A stretch of DNA of 11,672 bases from Lachnospiraceae bacterium (GCA_017652545.1 JAGCAV010000026.1:1-11672), one strand, 5' to 3'. Counted from the first letter of the stretch, positions 1-6,215 are shown. A program made the numbers and translations. The notes: generated by a model not told the origin, from the letters alone.

Positions 1-1
1 T

Positions 2-1174
2 ACCCTGGAGGGACAGTCCTGTGTCAGTACCGAATCTGATGAGAACGCCCTGCTGATTGCCACTTCTGAAGAAGTAACGATCACGGATCCGACCGTCACC
101 AAATCCGGTGATTCTGACGGCGGGGACAACTGCAATTTCTATGGCCTGAATGCCGGCATTCTGGTGAAGGATGGTTCGACGACCACGATCACCGGCGGAA
201 CGATCACGACGGATGCCAGCGGTGCAAACGGTGTGTTCTGTTATGGCGGCAACGGCGGGCAGAACGGTGCGGACGGTGACGGGACGACAGTTGTCATCCG
301 GGACACAACGATCACGACAACGGGAAGCGGATCCGGCGGCATTATGACGACAGGCGGCGGTGTGACATACGCCTATGATCTTGATGTGACCACAGGCGGC
401 CAGTCTTCCGCGGCGATCCGGACCGACCGGGGCGGGGGTACGGTCTATGTGGATGGCGGAACCTATACATCCAACGGTCTGGGGTCTCCGGCAATCTACT
501 CTACGGCGGATATCCACGTTTCCAATGCGACGCTTGTTTCCAATCTTTCTGAAGGTGTCTGCATTGAAGGCCTGAATTCAATTGAACTGACAGACTGTGA
601 TCTGACGGCTGACAATACGAAATGCAACGGGAATGCCACCTTCCTGGACAGTATCATGATCTATCAGTCCATGTCCGGGGACGCCGACAGCGGTACCAGC
701 CATTTCACCATGACAGGTGGGAGCCTGACGAGCAGGAACGGTCATGTATTCCATGTGACCAACACCCATGCGGTCATCACGCTTGAAAATGTGGAGATCG
801 TCAATGAAGATGAGAACAATGTCCTGATCTCAGTCTGCGATGACGGATGGAACGGAGGAAACAATACCGCGGAACTGAATGCATCCGCTCAGGAACTGAA
901 CGGCGCTCTGCTCGTTGGCAGCAATTCCGCCCTGACGCTGAACCTGACGAACGGATCATCCCTGGTGGGCTATGTGGATGGAAATATCACGAACGCAGCC
1001 GGGGAGACGGTTTCCACGCAGACCGGAACGGTCAGTGTGACGCTCGATGAAGACAGTACATGGACGCTGACCGGTGACAGTTATGTAACAGAATTCAATG
1101 GCAGTGCCTCAAACGTGATCAGCAACGGATATACCCTGTATGTCAACGGTACTGCGCTGGCAGATGTCGGGTAA
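2..1174 (+). CDS. 3' part of a repetitive beta-helix surface/secreted protein (5' end outside window)
   Basis: The reading frame is open from base 2 to a TAA at 1172-1174, so about 390 residues of the C-terminal part are present and the start lies upstream. No internal ATG (for example 164) has a convincing ribosome binding site, so I read it as a continuing gene. The protein is rich in Thr, Gly, Asn, Ser and Asp, with loose recurring strands such as TTTITGGTITTD, TTVVIRDTTITTTG and LENVEIVNEDENN. This is typical of right-handed parallel beta-helix (pectin-lyase-like) adhesins or autotransporter-like proteins of Clostridia. The C-terminus (TWTLTGDSYVTEFNG, then GYTLYVNGTAL) is a common ending of such solenoids. 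No LPxTG motif, terminal hydrophobic helix or cell-wall-binding repeat follows, so anchoring is not visible; the protein may be secreted or anchored through its missing N-terminus. No catalytic motif is recognised. The adhesin role is inference from composition. Confidence 0.8.
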   Translation, partial: TLEGQSCVSTESDENALLIATSEEVTITDPTVTKSGDSDGGDNCNFYGLNAGILVKDGSTTTITGGTITTDASGANGVFCYGGNGGQNGADGDGTTVVIRDTTITTTGSGSGGIMTTGGGVTYAYDLDVTTGGQSSAAIRTDRGGGTVYVDGGTYTSNGLGSPAIYSTADIHVSNATLVSNLSEGVCIEGLNSIELTDCDLTADNTKCNGNATFLDSIMIYQSMSGDADSGTSHFTMTGGSLTSRNGHVFHVTNTHAVITLENVEIVNEDENNVLISVCDDGWNGGNNTAELNASAQELNGALLVGSNSALTLNLTNGSSLVGYVDGNITNAAGETVSTQTGTVSVTLDEDSTWTLTGDSYVTEFNGSASNVISNGYTLYVNGTALADVG

Positions 1175-1199
1175 TCGATGCCGCGGATGATATTCCGGG

Positions 1200-1229
1200 T
1201 TCCATCAGAACTGCCGATGGGTGTATAAT
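1200..1229 (+). promoter_or_regulatory. Possible promoter for the P1 peptidase gene
   Basis: A perfect -10 hexamer TATAAT lies at 1224-1229, directly preceded by TG. The best -35 candidate, TTCCAT at 1200-1205 with an 18-nt spacer, is weak. Transcription would start near 1236, leaving a leader of about 65 nt before the chosen ATG at 1302. No convincing terminator separates it from the beta-helix gene upstream, so read-through is also possible. Confidence 0.4.
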
Positions 1230-1301
1230 GACAGAGGCTTTTTGTCAGTCATTCGCGCAGGATACATGATGACACAGATTTCAGAAAGGCGAGGTGAATG
1301 T

Positions 1302-2354
1302 ATGTACAGGGTTGCTGCTGTTCTTCAGGTATTGTTCGTTTTGATGCTTGTTTTTTCCATGACAGCCATTGCGCAGGAGGGAGAAACGGAGATATCTGTT
1401 ACGGATATGGAACATATCCGGATCGGTCAGGTTGAGAATACACAAGCAGCCACCGGATGTACGGTACTGATCTGCGAAGACGGCATGCGCGCCGGACTGG
1501 ATGTCAGGGGAGGAGGACCCGCTTCCCGCGAAAGCCAGCTCCTGAATCCGCTTATGTCGGCTCAGATGATCCATGCGATCGTCCTCTCAGGCGGAAGCGC
1601 CTATGGACTTGGCACAGCCAACGGTGTCATGGAATATCTTGAGGAACACGGATTTGGATTTGATACCGGCTATGCGCTGGTACCGCTGGTGGCACAGGCG
1701 GACATCTATGACCTTTCCGTAGGAGAATCCTCTGTCAGACCGGATGCTTCCATGGGATATGAGGCGGCAAGACAGGCTTTTGAATCACCCAATTACCGGG
1801 ACGGCAATTACGGTGCCGGATGCGGCGCGACGGTCGGAAAAATCGCAGGTATGGAATACTGCATGAAAACGGGTATCGGAAGCTATGCGGTCCAGATCGG
1901 TGAACTGCAGGTCGGCGCAATTGTCGTACTGAACGCATTGGGCGATGTCTTCAACTGGCACACGGGAGACCAGATCGCCGGAATGCTGTCCGAGGACAAG
2001 ACGGCTTTGCGAAGCACGGCGGATTATATGAAGAGATCGATCAGCGCTGTCGAAAACAAATTTACCGGCAACACGACACTGGCGGTCATTATGACCAATG
2101 CCGCATTTGATAAGAGCCAGCTGTGCAAGATTGCCGGGATGGGACACGACGGCTTTGCCAGATCCATCTGTCCCGTTCATACCTCTGCGGATGGGGACAG
2201 CATCTATGCCGTTTCTCTGGGAAATGTCAGCGCCGACCAGGACCTGGTAGGAACACTGGCATCCGAGGTGATCAGTGAGGCGATCATCAGGGCAGTGGAG
2301 AGTGCCCAAAGTGCATATGGCTATCCGTCCGCATCTGAGATCTCTGAGAGGTAA
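1302..2354 (+). CDS. P1 family (DmpA/S58) N-terminal-nucleophile peptidase with signal peptide
   Basis: This 350-residue protein belongs to the DmpA/P1 family (L-aminopeptidase/D-esterase, beta-peptidyl aminopeptidase, NylC-like hydrolases). These enzymes cleave themselves to expose a catalytic N-terminal Ser or Thr. Family landmarks are visible: LSGGSAYGLG, the glycine-rich GAGCGATVGK segment, and GNTTLAVIMTN, where Asn257-Thr258 matches the Asn/Thr self-cleavage site of NylC-type members. Thr258 would be the nucleophile. The start at 1302 is chosen for the upstream AAAGGCGAGGTG sequence (about 1286-1297) and because it opens a classic signal peptide: Arg3, a hydrophobic core (VAAVLQVLFVLMLVFSM) and a likely AIA cleavage site near residue 25. 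An in-frame upstream ATG at 1221 overlaps the putative -10 box and lacks a ribosome binding site. Most bacterial relatives I know are cytoplasmic or lack such a leader, so export is notable. The substrate is unknown. The gene stands alone, between a beta-helix gene and a terminator. Confidence 0.88.
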   Translation: MYRVAAVLQVLFVLMLVFSMTAIAQEGETEISVTDMEHIRIGQVENTQAATGCTVLICEDGMRAGLDVRGGGPASRESQLLNPLMSAQMIHAIVLSGGSAYGLGTANGVMEYLEEHGFGFDTGYALVPLVAQADIYDLSVGESSVRPDASMGYEAARQAFESPNYRDGNYGAGCGATVGKIAGMEYCMKTGIGSYAVQIGELQVGAIVVLNALGDVFNWHTGDQIAGMLSEDKTALRSTADYMKRSISAVENKFTGNTTLAVIMTNAAFDKSQLCKIAGMGHDGFARSICPVHTSADGDSIYAVSLGNVSADQDLVGTLASEVISEAIIRAVESAQSAYGYPSASEISER

Positions 2355-2376
2355 ACAAAATAGAATTCCGGGGAAG

Positions 2377-2414
2377 GAGCAGGATCCGAATGATTTCGGG
2401 CCTGCTCTTTTTTT
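2377..2414 (+). terminator. Rho-independent terminator after the P1 peptidase gene
   Basis: The stem GAGCAGG (2377-2383) pairs with CCTGCTC (2401-2407). Inside it CCGAA can pair with TTCGG around a short loop. A run of seven T follows at 2408-2414. It separates the peptidase gene from the feo promoter 42 nt further on. Confidence 0.92.
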
Positions 2415-2452
2415 CTGTATGGAAAGTATAGAAAGAAGAGATGGAAAATTAG

Positions 2453-2465
2453 AACTTGACAAGTT
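2453..2465. repeat. 13-bp palindrome overlapping the feo -35 box
   Basis: AACTTG-A-CAAGTT is a perfect inverted repeat with 6-base arms around one central base. It covers the TTGACA -35 element at 2456-2461 and overlaps the first GTTAG operator by three bases. It could be a separate repressor site. It could also be partly accidental, since the consensus -35 supplies half of it. Confidence 0.5.
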
Positions 2466-2484
2466 AGCCGTGGTTAACTATAAT
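2456..2484 (+). promoter_or_regulatory. Consensus sigma-A promoter of the feo operon
   Basis: TTGACA at 2456-2461 and TATAAT at 2479-2484 are separated by exactly 17 nt. Both hexamers are perfect matches to the housekeeping consensus, so the promoter should be very strong unless repressed. Transcription is expected to start near 2491, giving a leader of about 65 nt before feoA. The spacer is almost wholly occupied by an inverted repeat, which is the layout expected of a repressor-controlled iron-uptake promoter. Confidence 0.9.
2463..2478. promoter_or_regulatory. Candidate metalloregulator operator 1 (GTTAG-N6-TTAAC), in the promoter spacer
   Basis: GTTAG, six bases, then TTAAC forms an imperfect inverted repeat; the wider AGTTAGCC-GT-GGTTAACT arms also pair with one mismatch. 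It fills the 17-bp spacer of the feo promoter, so a bound protein would exclude RNA polymerase. The half-sites GTTAG/CTAAC resemble those of the DtxR/IdeR consensus, although the spacing differs. Its centre is 32 bp from operator 2, about three helical turns, placing both on one DNA face. Confidence 0.65.
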
Positions 2485-2494
2485 ATGCACGCAG

Positions 2495-2510
2495 GTTAGA
2501 ACTAGCTAAC
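2495..2510. promoter_or_regulatory. Candidate metalloregulator operator 2 (GTTAG-N6-CTAAC), just after the start site
   Basis: GTTAG-AACTAG-CTAAC is a perfect 5+5 inverted repeat, extended by the flanking G2494 and C2511 to GGTTAG...CTAACC. It lies at about +5 to +20 of the predicted feo transcript, the best-conserved of the three boxes. A protein here would block initiation or early elongation. The DtxR/MntR-type regulator encoded at 5781-6140 is the natural candidate ligand; that assignment is inference. Confidence 0.7.
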
Positions 2511-2555
2511 CAATAACAGGCAAGTCGGACAGACCGGATGGGAGGGAGATAAAAA

Positions 2556-2768
2556 ATGATGCCGCTATGCTATGCAGCTCCGGGTGAAGAAACCGTGATC
2601 CGCAGGGTCGGCGGAAGCCCGGAAGTGAAAAAACATCTGGAAAATCTTGGATTCACAGCGGGAGGAACAGCTACCATCATCACATCCCTGAATGGAAACG
2701 TGATCGTGAAAGTCAGGGAATCCCGTGTGGCCATCGATGAAGCGATGGCGCGTAAAATCATGGTATAG
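2556..2768 (+). CDS. feoA: FeoA domain protein (first copy)
   Basis: This 70-residue protein is a single FeoA domain, the small SH3-like beta-barrel that assists FeoB in ferrous iron uptake on the cytoplasmic side. It is close to the usual 75-residue family size. The family pattern is visible: an early G-E-E-T-V-I-R-R-V strand, then KKHLENLGFTAGGTATIITSLNGNVIVKVRESRVAIDEAMARKIMV, matching the usual 'LxxLGfxxGxxvxv...vkvresrxaldxxxAxxI' order. GGAGGGAG at 2541-2548 serves the start. Two consecutive ATGs (2556 and 2559) are both possible; the first is used here. It is the first gene of the feo operon and lies 12 nt before the second feoA. It differs clearly from the second copy in sequence, so the two are ancient paralogs with probably separate roles. 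Confidence 0.92.
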   Translation: MMPLCYAAPGEETVIRRVGGSPEVKKHLENLGFTAGGTATIITSLNGNVIVKVRESRVAIDEAMARKIMV

Positions 2769-2780
2769 GGAGGTACAGGG

Positions 2781-3014
2781 ATGAACAGTCTTCGGGAAGT
2801 GCCGGTAGGCGGCAGGGCGAAGGTGGTCAGGATCCATGGAGAAGGCGCGGTAAAACGCAGGATCATGGACATGGGAATCACGAAAGGTGTGGAGATTTAC
2901 GTGCGCAAAGTGGCACCGCTTGGCGATCCTGTTGAGATCACCGTTCGCGGATATGAGCTGTCTCTGCGAAAGGCGGACGCTGAAAGCATCGAAGTGGAGT
3001 CATTTTCTGCCTGA
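2781..3014 (+). CDS. feoA: FeoA domain protein (second copy)
   Basis: This is a 77-residue single FeoA domain. The sequence opens with SLREVPVGGRAKVVRI and continues with GAVKRRIMDMGITKGVEIYVRKVAPLGDPVEITVRGYELSLRKADAESIEV, which is the classic FeoA order: first strand, the LxxMGi turn, the APLGDPxEixvrGyeLSLRkxeA core and the closing IxV strand. It follows the first copy by 12 nt, with GGGAGG at 2768-2773 (partly inside the end of the first gene) as ribosome binding site, so translation is probably coupled. Paired feoA genes before feoB are common in Clostridia. This copy is the more canonical of the two and is likely the main FeoB partner; that division of labour is inference. The stop codon lies two bases before the third GTTAG box. 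Confidence 0.95.
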   Translation: MNSLREVPVGGRAKVVRIHGEGAVKRRIMDMGITKGVEIYVRKVAPLGDPVEITVRGYELSLRKADAESIEVESFSA

Positions 3015-3016
3015 TG

Positions 3017-3032
3017 GTTAGTCGTATCTAAT
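3017..3032. promoter_or_regulatory. Candidate metalloregulator box 3 (GTTAG-N6-CTAAT) between feoA2 and feoB
   Basis: GTTAG-TCGTAT-CTAAT lies in the 51-nt gap between the second feoA and feoB and has the same half-sites and the same 6-base spacer as the two boxes at the feo promoter. No clear promoter is seen here, so a bound repressor might act as a roadblock controlling feoB, or form a loop with the upstream boxes about 520 bp away. It is the weakest of the three as a lone site, and gains support only from the recurrence. Confidence 0.5.
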
Positions 3033-3065
3033 ATTCTCACAGGCAGATGACAGGAGGAACTTGAC

Positions 3066-5528
3066 ATGAACATTCGCATTGCCCTTGCGGGCAACCCCAA
3101 CAGCGGAAAAACCACCCTGTTTAACGCACTGACCGGATCCAATCAGTTTGTCGGAAACTGGCCGGGTGTTACGGTGGAGAAGAAAGAGGGAAAGCTCAGG
3201 AAACATGATGGGGTGACCATCACGGACCTTCCCGGAATTTACAGCCTTTCCCCCTATACTCTGGAAGAGGTTGTGGCCAGAAACTATCTGATCGGTGAGC
3301 GCCCCGACGTCATCCTGAATATCATTGACGGCACAAACCTGGAACGGAACCTGTACCTGACCACACAGCTCGTGGAACTGGGGATCCCGGTCGTGGTCGC
3401 CATCAACATGATGGACATGGTGATAAAGAACGGCGACAGGCTTAACGCTGAAGAGCTGTCCCGTCAGCTGGGCTGCAGGGTGGTCGGGATCTCCGCCCTG
3501 AAGGGCACAGGTGTCATGGAAGCGGCTGAGGCTGCCATCCAGGCAGCACAGAATACGAAGACCATCCCCCGGCACACTTTTTCCGGACCCGTGGAGCATG
3601 CGCTGGCTCATATTGAGGAGGCGGCTGTCCATGATATGCCGGAAGAGCAGCAGCGATGGTATGCCATCAAAGTGTTTGAACGGGATGACAGGGTGCTGGA
3701 ACAGCTGGCGATCGCGCCTGACACCATGAAACATATCGAAGCCGATATCGCTGCGGCAGAAAAAGAACTGGATGACGATGCGGAAAGCATCATCACCAAT
3801 GAACGATATGTGTATATCTCCCGGGTGATCAGATCCTGTTACCACAAGAATCATGCAGGGAGCCTTTCCACGTCGGACAAAATCGATCAGGTCCTTACCA
3901 ACCGGTGGCTGGGGCTTCCGATCTTTGCGCTGGTGATGTTCGCGGTTTACTGGATCGCCATGATCGGGGTAGGCGCACCTGCGACTGACTGGGCAAATGA
4001 CGGCCTGTTCGGTGACGGATATCATCTGTTTGGCAGGGGGACCGCACAGTATGAGGAAGCGGTCGAGCGCTATGCAGATACAGATGCCGTCATTGAAGCT
4101 TTCGCTCAGGCATACGGTGTGGAGATCGACGGGGAGGATCCGGAAAGATCTCTGGAGACGCTGCTGTCAGCTGTGCCTGATGATGCCGTCATCACATACA
4201 TCACGCAGGACGAGGAAACACTTGAAACAGAGGAACATCCCGATACGGGAAAAGATGATCTTGAGGCCGCTGTGGCAGAATACCTGAGCACGGAAGAGGG
4301 ATACAAAACGGCACCCGGCGCACCGGATCCGGCGGCATACGGCACCTGGGTCCCGGGCATTCCGGTACTTGTGGAAAATGCCCTTGACAGGATCGGGACG
4401 GCCGACTGGCTGAAGGGCCTGATTCTGGACGGCATTGTAGCCGGTGTCGGCGCGGTGCTGGGTTTTGTACCGCAGATGCTGGTACTCTTTTTCCTGCTGG
4501 CTTTCCTGGAAGCCTGCGGTTATATGGCCCGTATCGCTTTTGTCCTGGACCGTGTTTTCCGTAAATTCGGCCTTTCCGGAAAATCCTTTATCCCGATGCT
4601 GATCGGCGTGGGATGCGGTGTGCCGGGCATCATGGCTTCCAGGACCATTGAGAATGAACGAGACCGGCGCATGACGATCATGACAACGACTTTCATTCCC
4701 TGCGGCGCAAAAGTGCCCTTTATCTCCATGATCGCCGGGGCGATCTTCCACAAGTCCGCCTGGGTGGCCACAAGCGCTTACTTTATCGGTATGGCGGCGA
4801 TCATCATCAGCGGCATCATGCTGAAGAAGACACGGCGCTTCGCAGGCGAGCCGGCTCCCTTCGTTATGGAACTTCCGCCCTATCACTGGCCGACACCCGG
4901 CAATGTACTCCGTTCCATGTGGGAGCGCGGATGGAGCTTCATCAAAAAAGCCGGAACGATCATTCTGCTTTCCACGATCCTGGTGTGGTTCCTGAGCCGC
5001 TTCGGCGTGGCGGACGGCGTGTTCAGGATGCTGGAAGAGGAGGAGCTTGAGATGTCCATTCTGGCGAGGGCAGGAAAGCTCATCGCATGGATCTTCATTC
5101 CTCTCGGATTCGGTACCTGGCAGGCAGCGGTCGCGTCCATTACGGGGCTGATTGCCAAGGAGAATATCGTGGGTACAATGGGTATCCTGTATGGCGGAAC
5201 GGAAGCGTATGCCAACATCGCAGCATCTTTCAGCAGCATTGCCGCCTATGCATTCCTGGTATTCAATCTGCTTTGCGCGCCATGCTTCGCGGCGATCGGA
5301 GCGATCAGGCGGGAAATGAACAGCGCGGGCTGGACATGGTTTGCCATCGCCTATCAGTGCGGTTTTGCCTATGCCGTATCCCTGATGATTTATCAGTTCG
5401 GAAGGCTGTTTGCAGGAAATGCCAGCATGATCGGTCTGGCCGCAGCCATTGTCCTGCTGTGCGCGATGCTCTACATGCTGTTCATTAAGAAGTACCGGGA
5501 AGCATCCGTACTGACGAGAAAGGTGTGA
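3066..5528 (+). CDS. feoB: Ferrous iron transporter FeoB
   Basis: This 820-residue protein is the GTPase-coupled inner-membrane Fe2+ permease. The N-terminal G domain shows G1 GNPNSGKTT (9-17), G3 DLPG (54-57), G4 NMMD (114-117) and G5 SAL (143-145), followed by the helical guanine-dissociation-inhibitor region. The membrane part starts at about residue 280. The two gate motifs are present: GCGVPGIMASRT with IPCGAKVPF, and APCFAAIGAIRREM, each with its conserved Pro-Cys. Between the first two membrane segments (about residues 310-445) lies an extended, very acidic extracytoplasmic region, roughly 90-100 residues longer than the E. coli loop; similar inserts occur in clostridial FeoBs. AGGAGG at 3052-3057, 8 nt before the ATG, is an ideal ribosome binding site. 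A Cys-rich helper gene follows after 4 nt. Regulation is expected through the GTTAG boxes upstream. Confidence 0.98.
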   Translation: MNIRIALAGNPNSGKTTLFNALTGSNQFVGNWPGVTVEKKEGKLRKHDGVTITDLPGIYSLSPYTLEEVVARNYLIGERPDVILNIIDGTNLERNLYLTTQLVELGIPVVVAINMMDMVIKNGDRLNAEELSRQLGCRVVGISALKGTGVMEAAEAAIQAAQNTKTIPRHTFSGPVEHALAHIEEAAVHDMPEEQQRWYAIKVFERDDRVLEQLAIAPDTMKHIEADIAAAEKELDDDAESIITNERYVYISRVIRSCYHKNHAGSLSTSDKIDQVLTNRWLGLPIFALVMFAVYWIAMIGVGAPATDWANDGLFGDGYHLFGRGTAQYEEAVERYADTDAVIEAFAQAYGVEIDGEDPERSLETLLSAVPDDAVITYITQDEETLETEEHPDTGKDDLEAAVAEYLSTEEGYKTAPGAPDPAAYGTWVPGIPVLVENALDRIGTADWLKGLILDGIVAGVGAVLGFVPQMLVLFFLLAFLEACGYMARIAFVLDRVFRKFGLSGKSFIPMLIGVGCGVPGIMASRTIENERDRRMTIMTTTFIPCGAKVPFISMIAGAIFHKSAWVATSAYFIGMAAIIISGIMLKKTRRFAGEPAPFVMELPPYHWPTPGNVLRSMWERGWSFIKKAGTIILLSTILVWFLSRFGVADGVFRMLEEEELEMSILARAGKLIAWIFIPLGFGTWQAAVASITGLIAKENIVGTMGILYGGTEAYANIAASFSSIAAYAFLVFNLLCAPCFAAIGAIRREMNSAGWTWFAIAYQCGFAYAVSLMIYQFGRLFAGNASMIGLAAAIVLLCAMLYMLFIKKYREASVLTRKV

Positions 5529-5532
5529 TATT

Positions 5533-5706
5533 ATGCTGAATGTATTGATGAACAATGCGGGAACGATCCTGGTCAGCCTGATCCTGATCGGGGTTGTGAT
5601 CCTGATCACTGCCGGCTTTTACAAAGACCGGAAAAAGGGAAGATCCTGCTGCGGCTGTAACTGTGGGTGCTGCCCGATGTCCGGCACCTGCCATAAAAAC
5701 AAATAG
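5533..5706 (+). CDS. FeoB-associated Cys-rich membrane protein
   Basis: This 57-residue small protein is not covered by ordinary ORF length cut-offs. Residues 10-29 form one hydrophobic membrane segment (GTILVSLILIGVVILITAGF), followed by a basic stretch KDRKKGR and a cysteine cluster CCGCNCGCCP (39-48), with one more Cys at 53. This single-helix plus CxCxxCCP layout matches the FeoB-associated Cys-rich membrane protein family found downstream of feoB in Firmicutes. It starts 4 nt after the feoB stop, with AAGGTG (5519-5524) as ribosome binding site inside the feoB end, so it is co-translated with feoB. By the positive-inside rule the Cys tail should face the cytoplasm, where it could receive Fe2+ from FeoB or take the place of FeoC. 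The biochemical role is not established; the family assignment is strong. Confidence 0.92.
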   Translation: MLNVLMNNAGTILVSLILIGVVILITAGFYKDRKKGRSCCGCNCGCCPMSGTCHKNK

Positions 5707-5707
5707 C

Positions 5708-5748
5708 ATGAAGGAGGCGCGGACCTGGCAGTCCGCGCCTCCTTTCAT
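5708..5748 (+). terminator. Long GC-rich hairpin ending the feo operon
   Basis: AAGGAGGCGCGGAC (5711-5724) pairs perfectly with GTCCGCGCCTCCTT (5731-5744) around a 6-nt loop, and the stem extends by ATG/CAT with one bulged base. It begins two bases after the stop codon of the Cys-rich gene. The stretch after it (TTCATCT) is a poor T-tract, so the hairpin may terminate inefficiently or serve mainly to stabilise the mRNA 3' end. The A-run beyond it belongs to the opposing terminator. Confidence 0.75.
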
Positions 5749-5754
5749 CTGCAC

Positions 5755-5777
5755 AAAAAAAGGGGCTGTCAGCCCCT
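5755..5777 (-). terminator. Rho-independent terminator of the metalloregulator gene
   Basis: On the minus strand AGGGGCT, a 3-nt loop and AGCCCCT are followed by seven T (A-run 5755-5761 on the plus strand). It begins three bases past the regulator's stop codon. Together with the adjacent plus-strand hairpin it insulates the two convergent units. Confidence 0.93.
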
Positions 5778-5780
5778 GCC

Positions 5781-6140
5781 TTATCTGATCTGGCTGCAGA
5801 TGGCAGCAAACGATTCTTCAGAAAGGTCGTGTTCGATCTTGCAGGCATCCTCCCTGGCGATCTCATCAGGAACGCCAAGCTGAACCAGGTATTTCGTCAG
5901 AGCCTGATGACGGTCGTAGATCTTCCTTGCAATGGAATACCCTTTGTCTGTCAGGGAGATCAGCCCATCCTCACCCATGGTGATATAATGGTTTTCCCTC
6001 AGTTTTTTCATCGCGACACTGACAGACGGCTTGGTTACATTCAATCCGGCGGCGATATCGACAGATCGCGCGTGTCCTTTATTCTCCAGAAGCATCAAAA
6101 TCTGTTCCAGATAGTCTTCTGCTGATTCCCGAATATTCAT
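5781..6140 (-). CDS. DtxR/MntR-family metal-dependent repressor (short form)
   Basis: This 119-residue regulator has a winged helix-turn-helix (about 8-65; recognition region VTKPSVSVAMKKL) and the DtxR-type dimerisation/metal domain (66-119). It lacks the C-terminal SH3-like domain of DtxR/IdeR, like B. subtilis MntR, and is shorter than MntR (142). Aligned by eye with MntR, the metal ligands D8, E11, H77, E99, E102 and H103 correspond here to D9, E12, H78, Cys100, E103 and H104. Only the E99 position differs: it is Cys, as in the Fe-sensing DtxR (Cys102). The protein therefore combines an MntR-like Asp with a DtxR-like Cys, and an iron-responsive role is plausible. It is convergent with the feo operon. 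AAGGGA (6146-6151) is the ribosome binding site. It probably binds the GTTAG-N6-CTAAC boxes upstream of feoA; no such box lies at its own promoter, so no autoregulation is visible. Confidence 0.93.
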   Translation of the reverse strand: MNIRESAEDYLEQILMLLENKGHARSVDIAAGLNVTKPSVSVAMKKLRENHYITMGEDGLISLTDKGYSIARKIYDRHQALTKYLVQLGVPDEIAREDACKIEHDLSEESFAAICSQIR

Positions 6141-6215
6141 CAGTTTCCCTTTCGATCATACATTTTGTCTGATGCACATATACTGTCATGTCAGCCCGGA
6201 TGTCTGTTCTCATCT

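Noticed and set aside
164..360. Short direct repeats (ACGATCACGAC and variants) considered as a DNA repeat array
   Set aside because: They encode the recurring Thr-Ile-Thr-Thr strands of the beta-helix protein and are irregularly spaced, so they reflect protein repeats and not CRISPR or a tandem DNA repeat.
1221..1301. Upstream in-frame extension of the P1 peptidase (start at 1221)
   Set aside because: It overlaps the candidate -10 box, lacks a ribosome binding site and would bury the signal peptide behind 27 unrelated residues.
1785..2462. 225-residue minus-strand open frame over the P1 peptidase and its terminator
   Set aside because: It would run through the reverse of a strong terminator and shadows a well-supported gene.
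2540..2556. Riboswitch in the feo leader
   Set aside because: The leader is only about 65 nt, dominated by the operator repeat, and shows no structure matching a known metal riboswitch.
3018..4025. 335-residue open frame on the minus strand opposite the FeoB G domain
   Set aside because: Antisense shadow of the conserved GTPase domain; no ribosome binding site or recognisable domain.
4167..5609. 480-residue open frame on the minus strand opposite feoB
   Set aside because: It lies wholly antisense to a clearly conserved FeoB, has low-complexity His/Arg/Asp-rich translation, and resembles no family. High GC codon bias of feoB keeps the opposite frame open.
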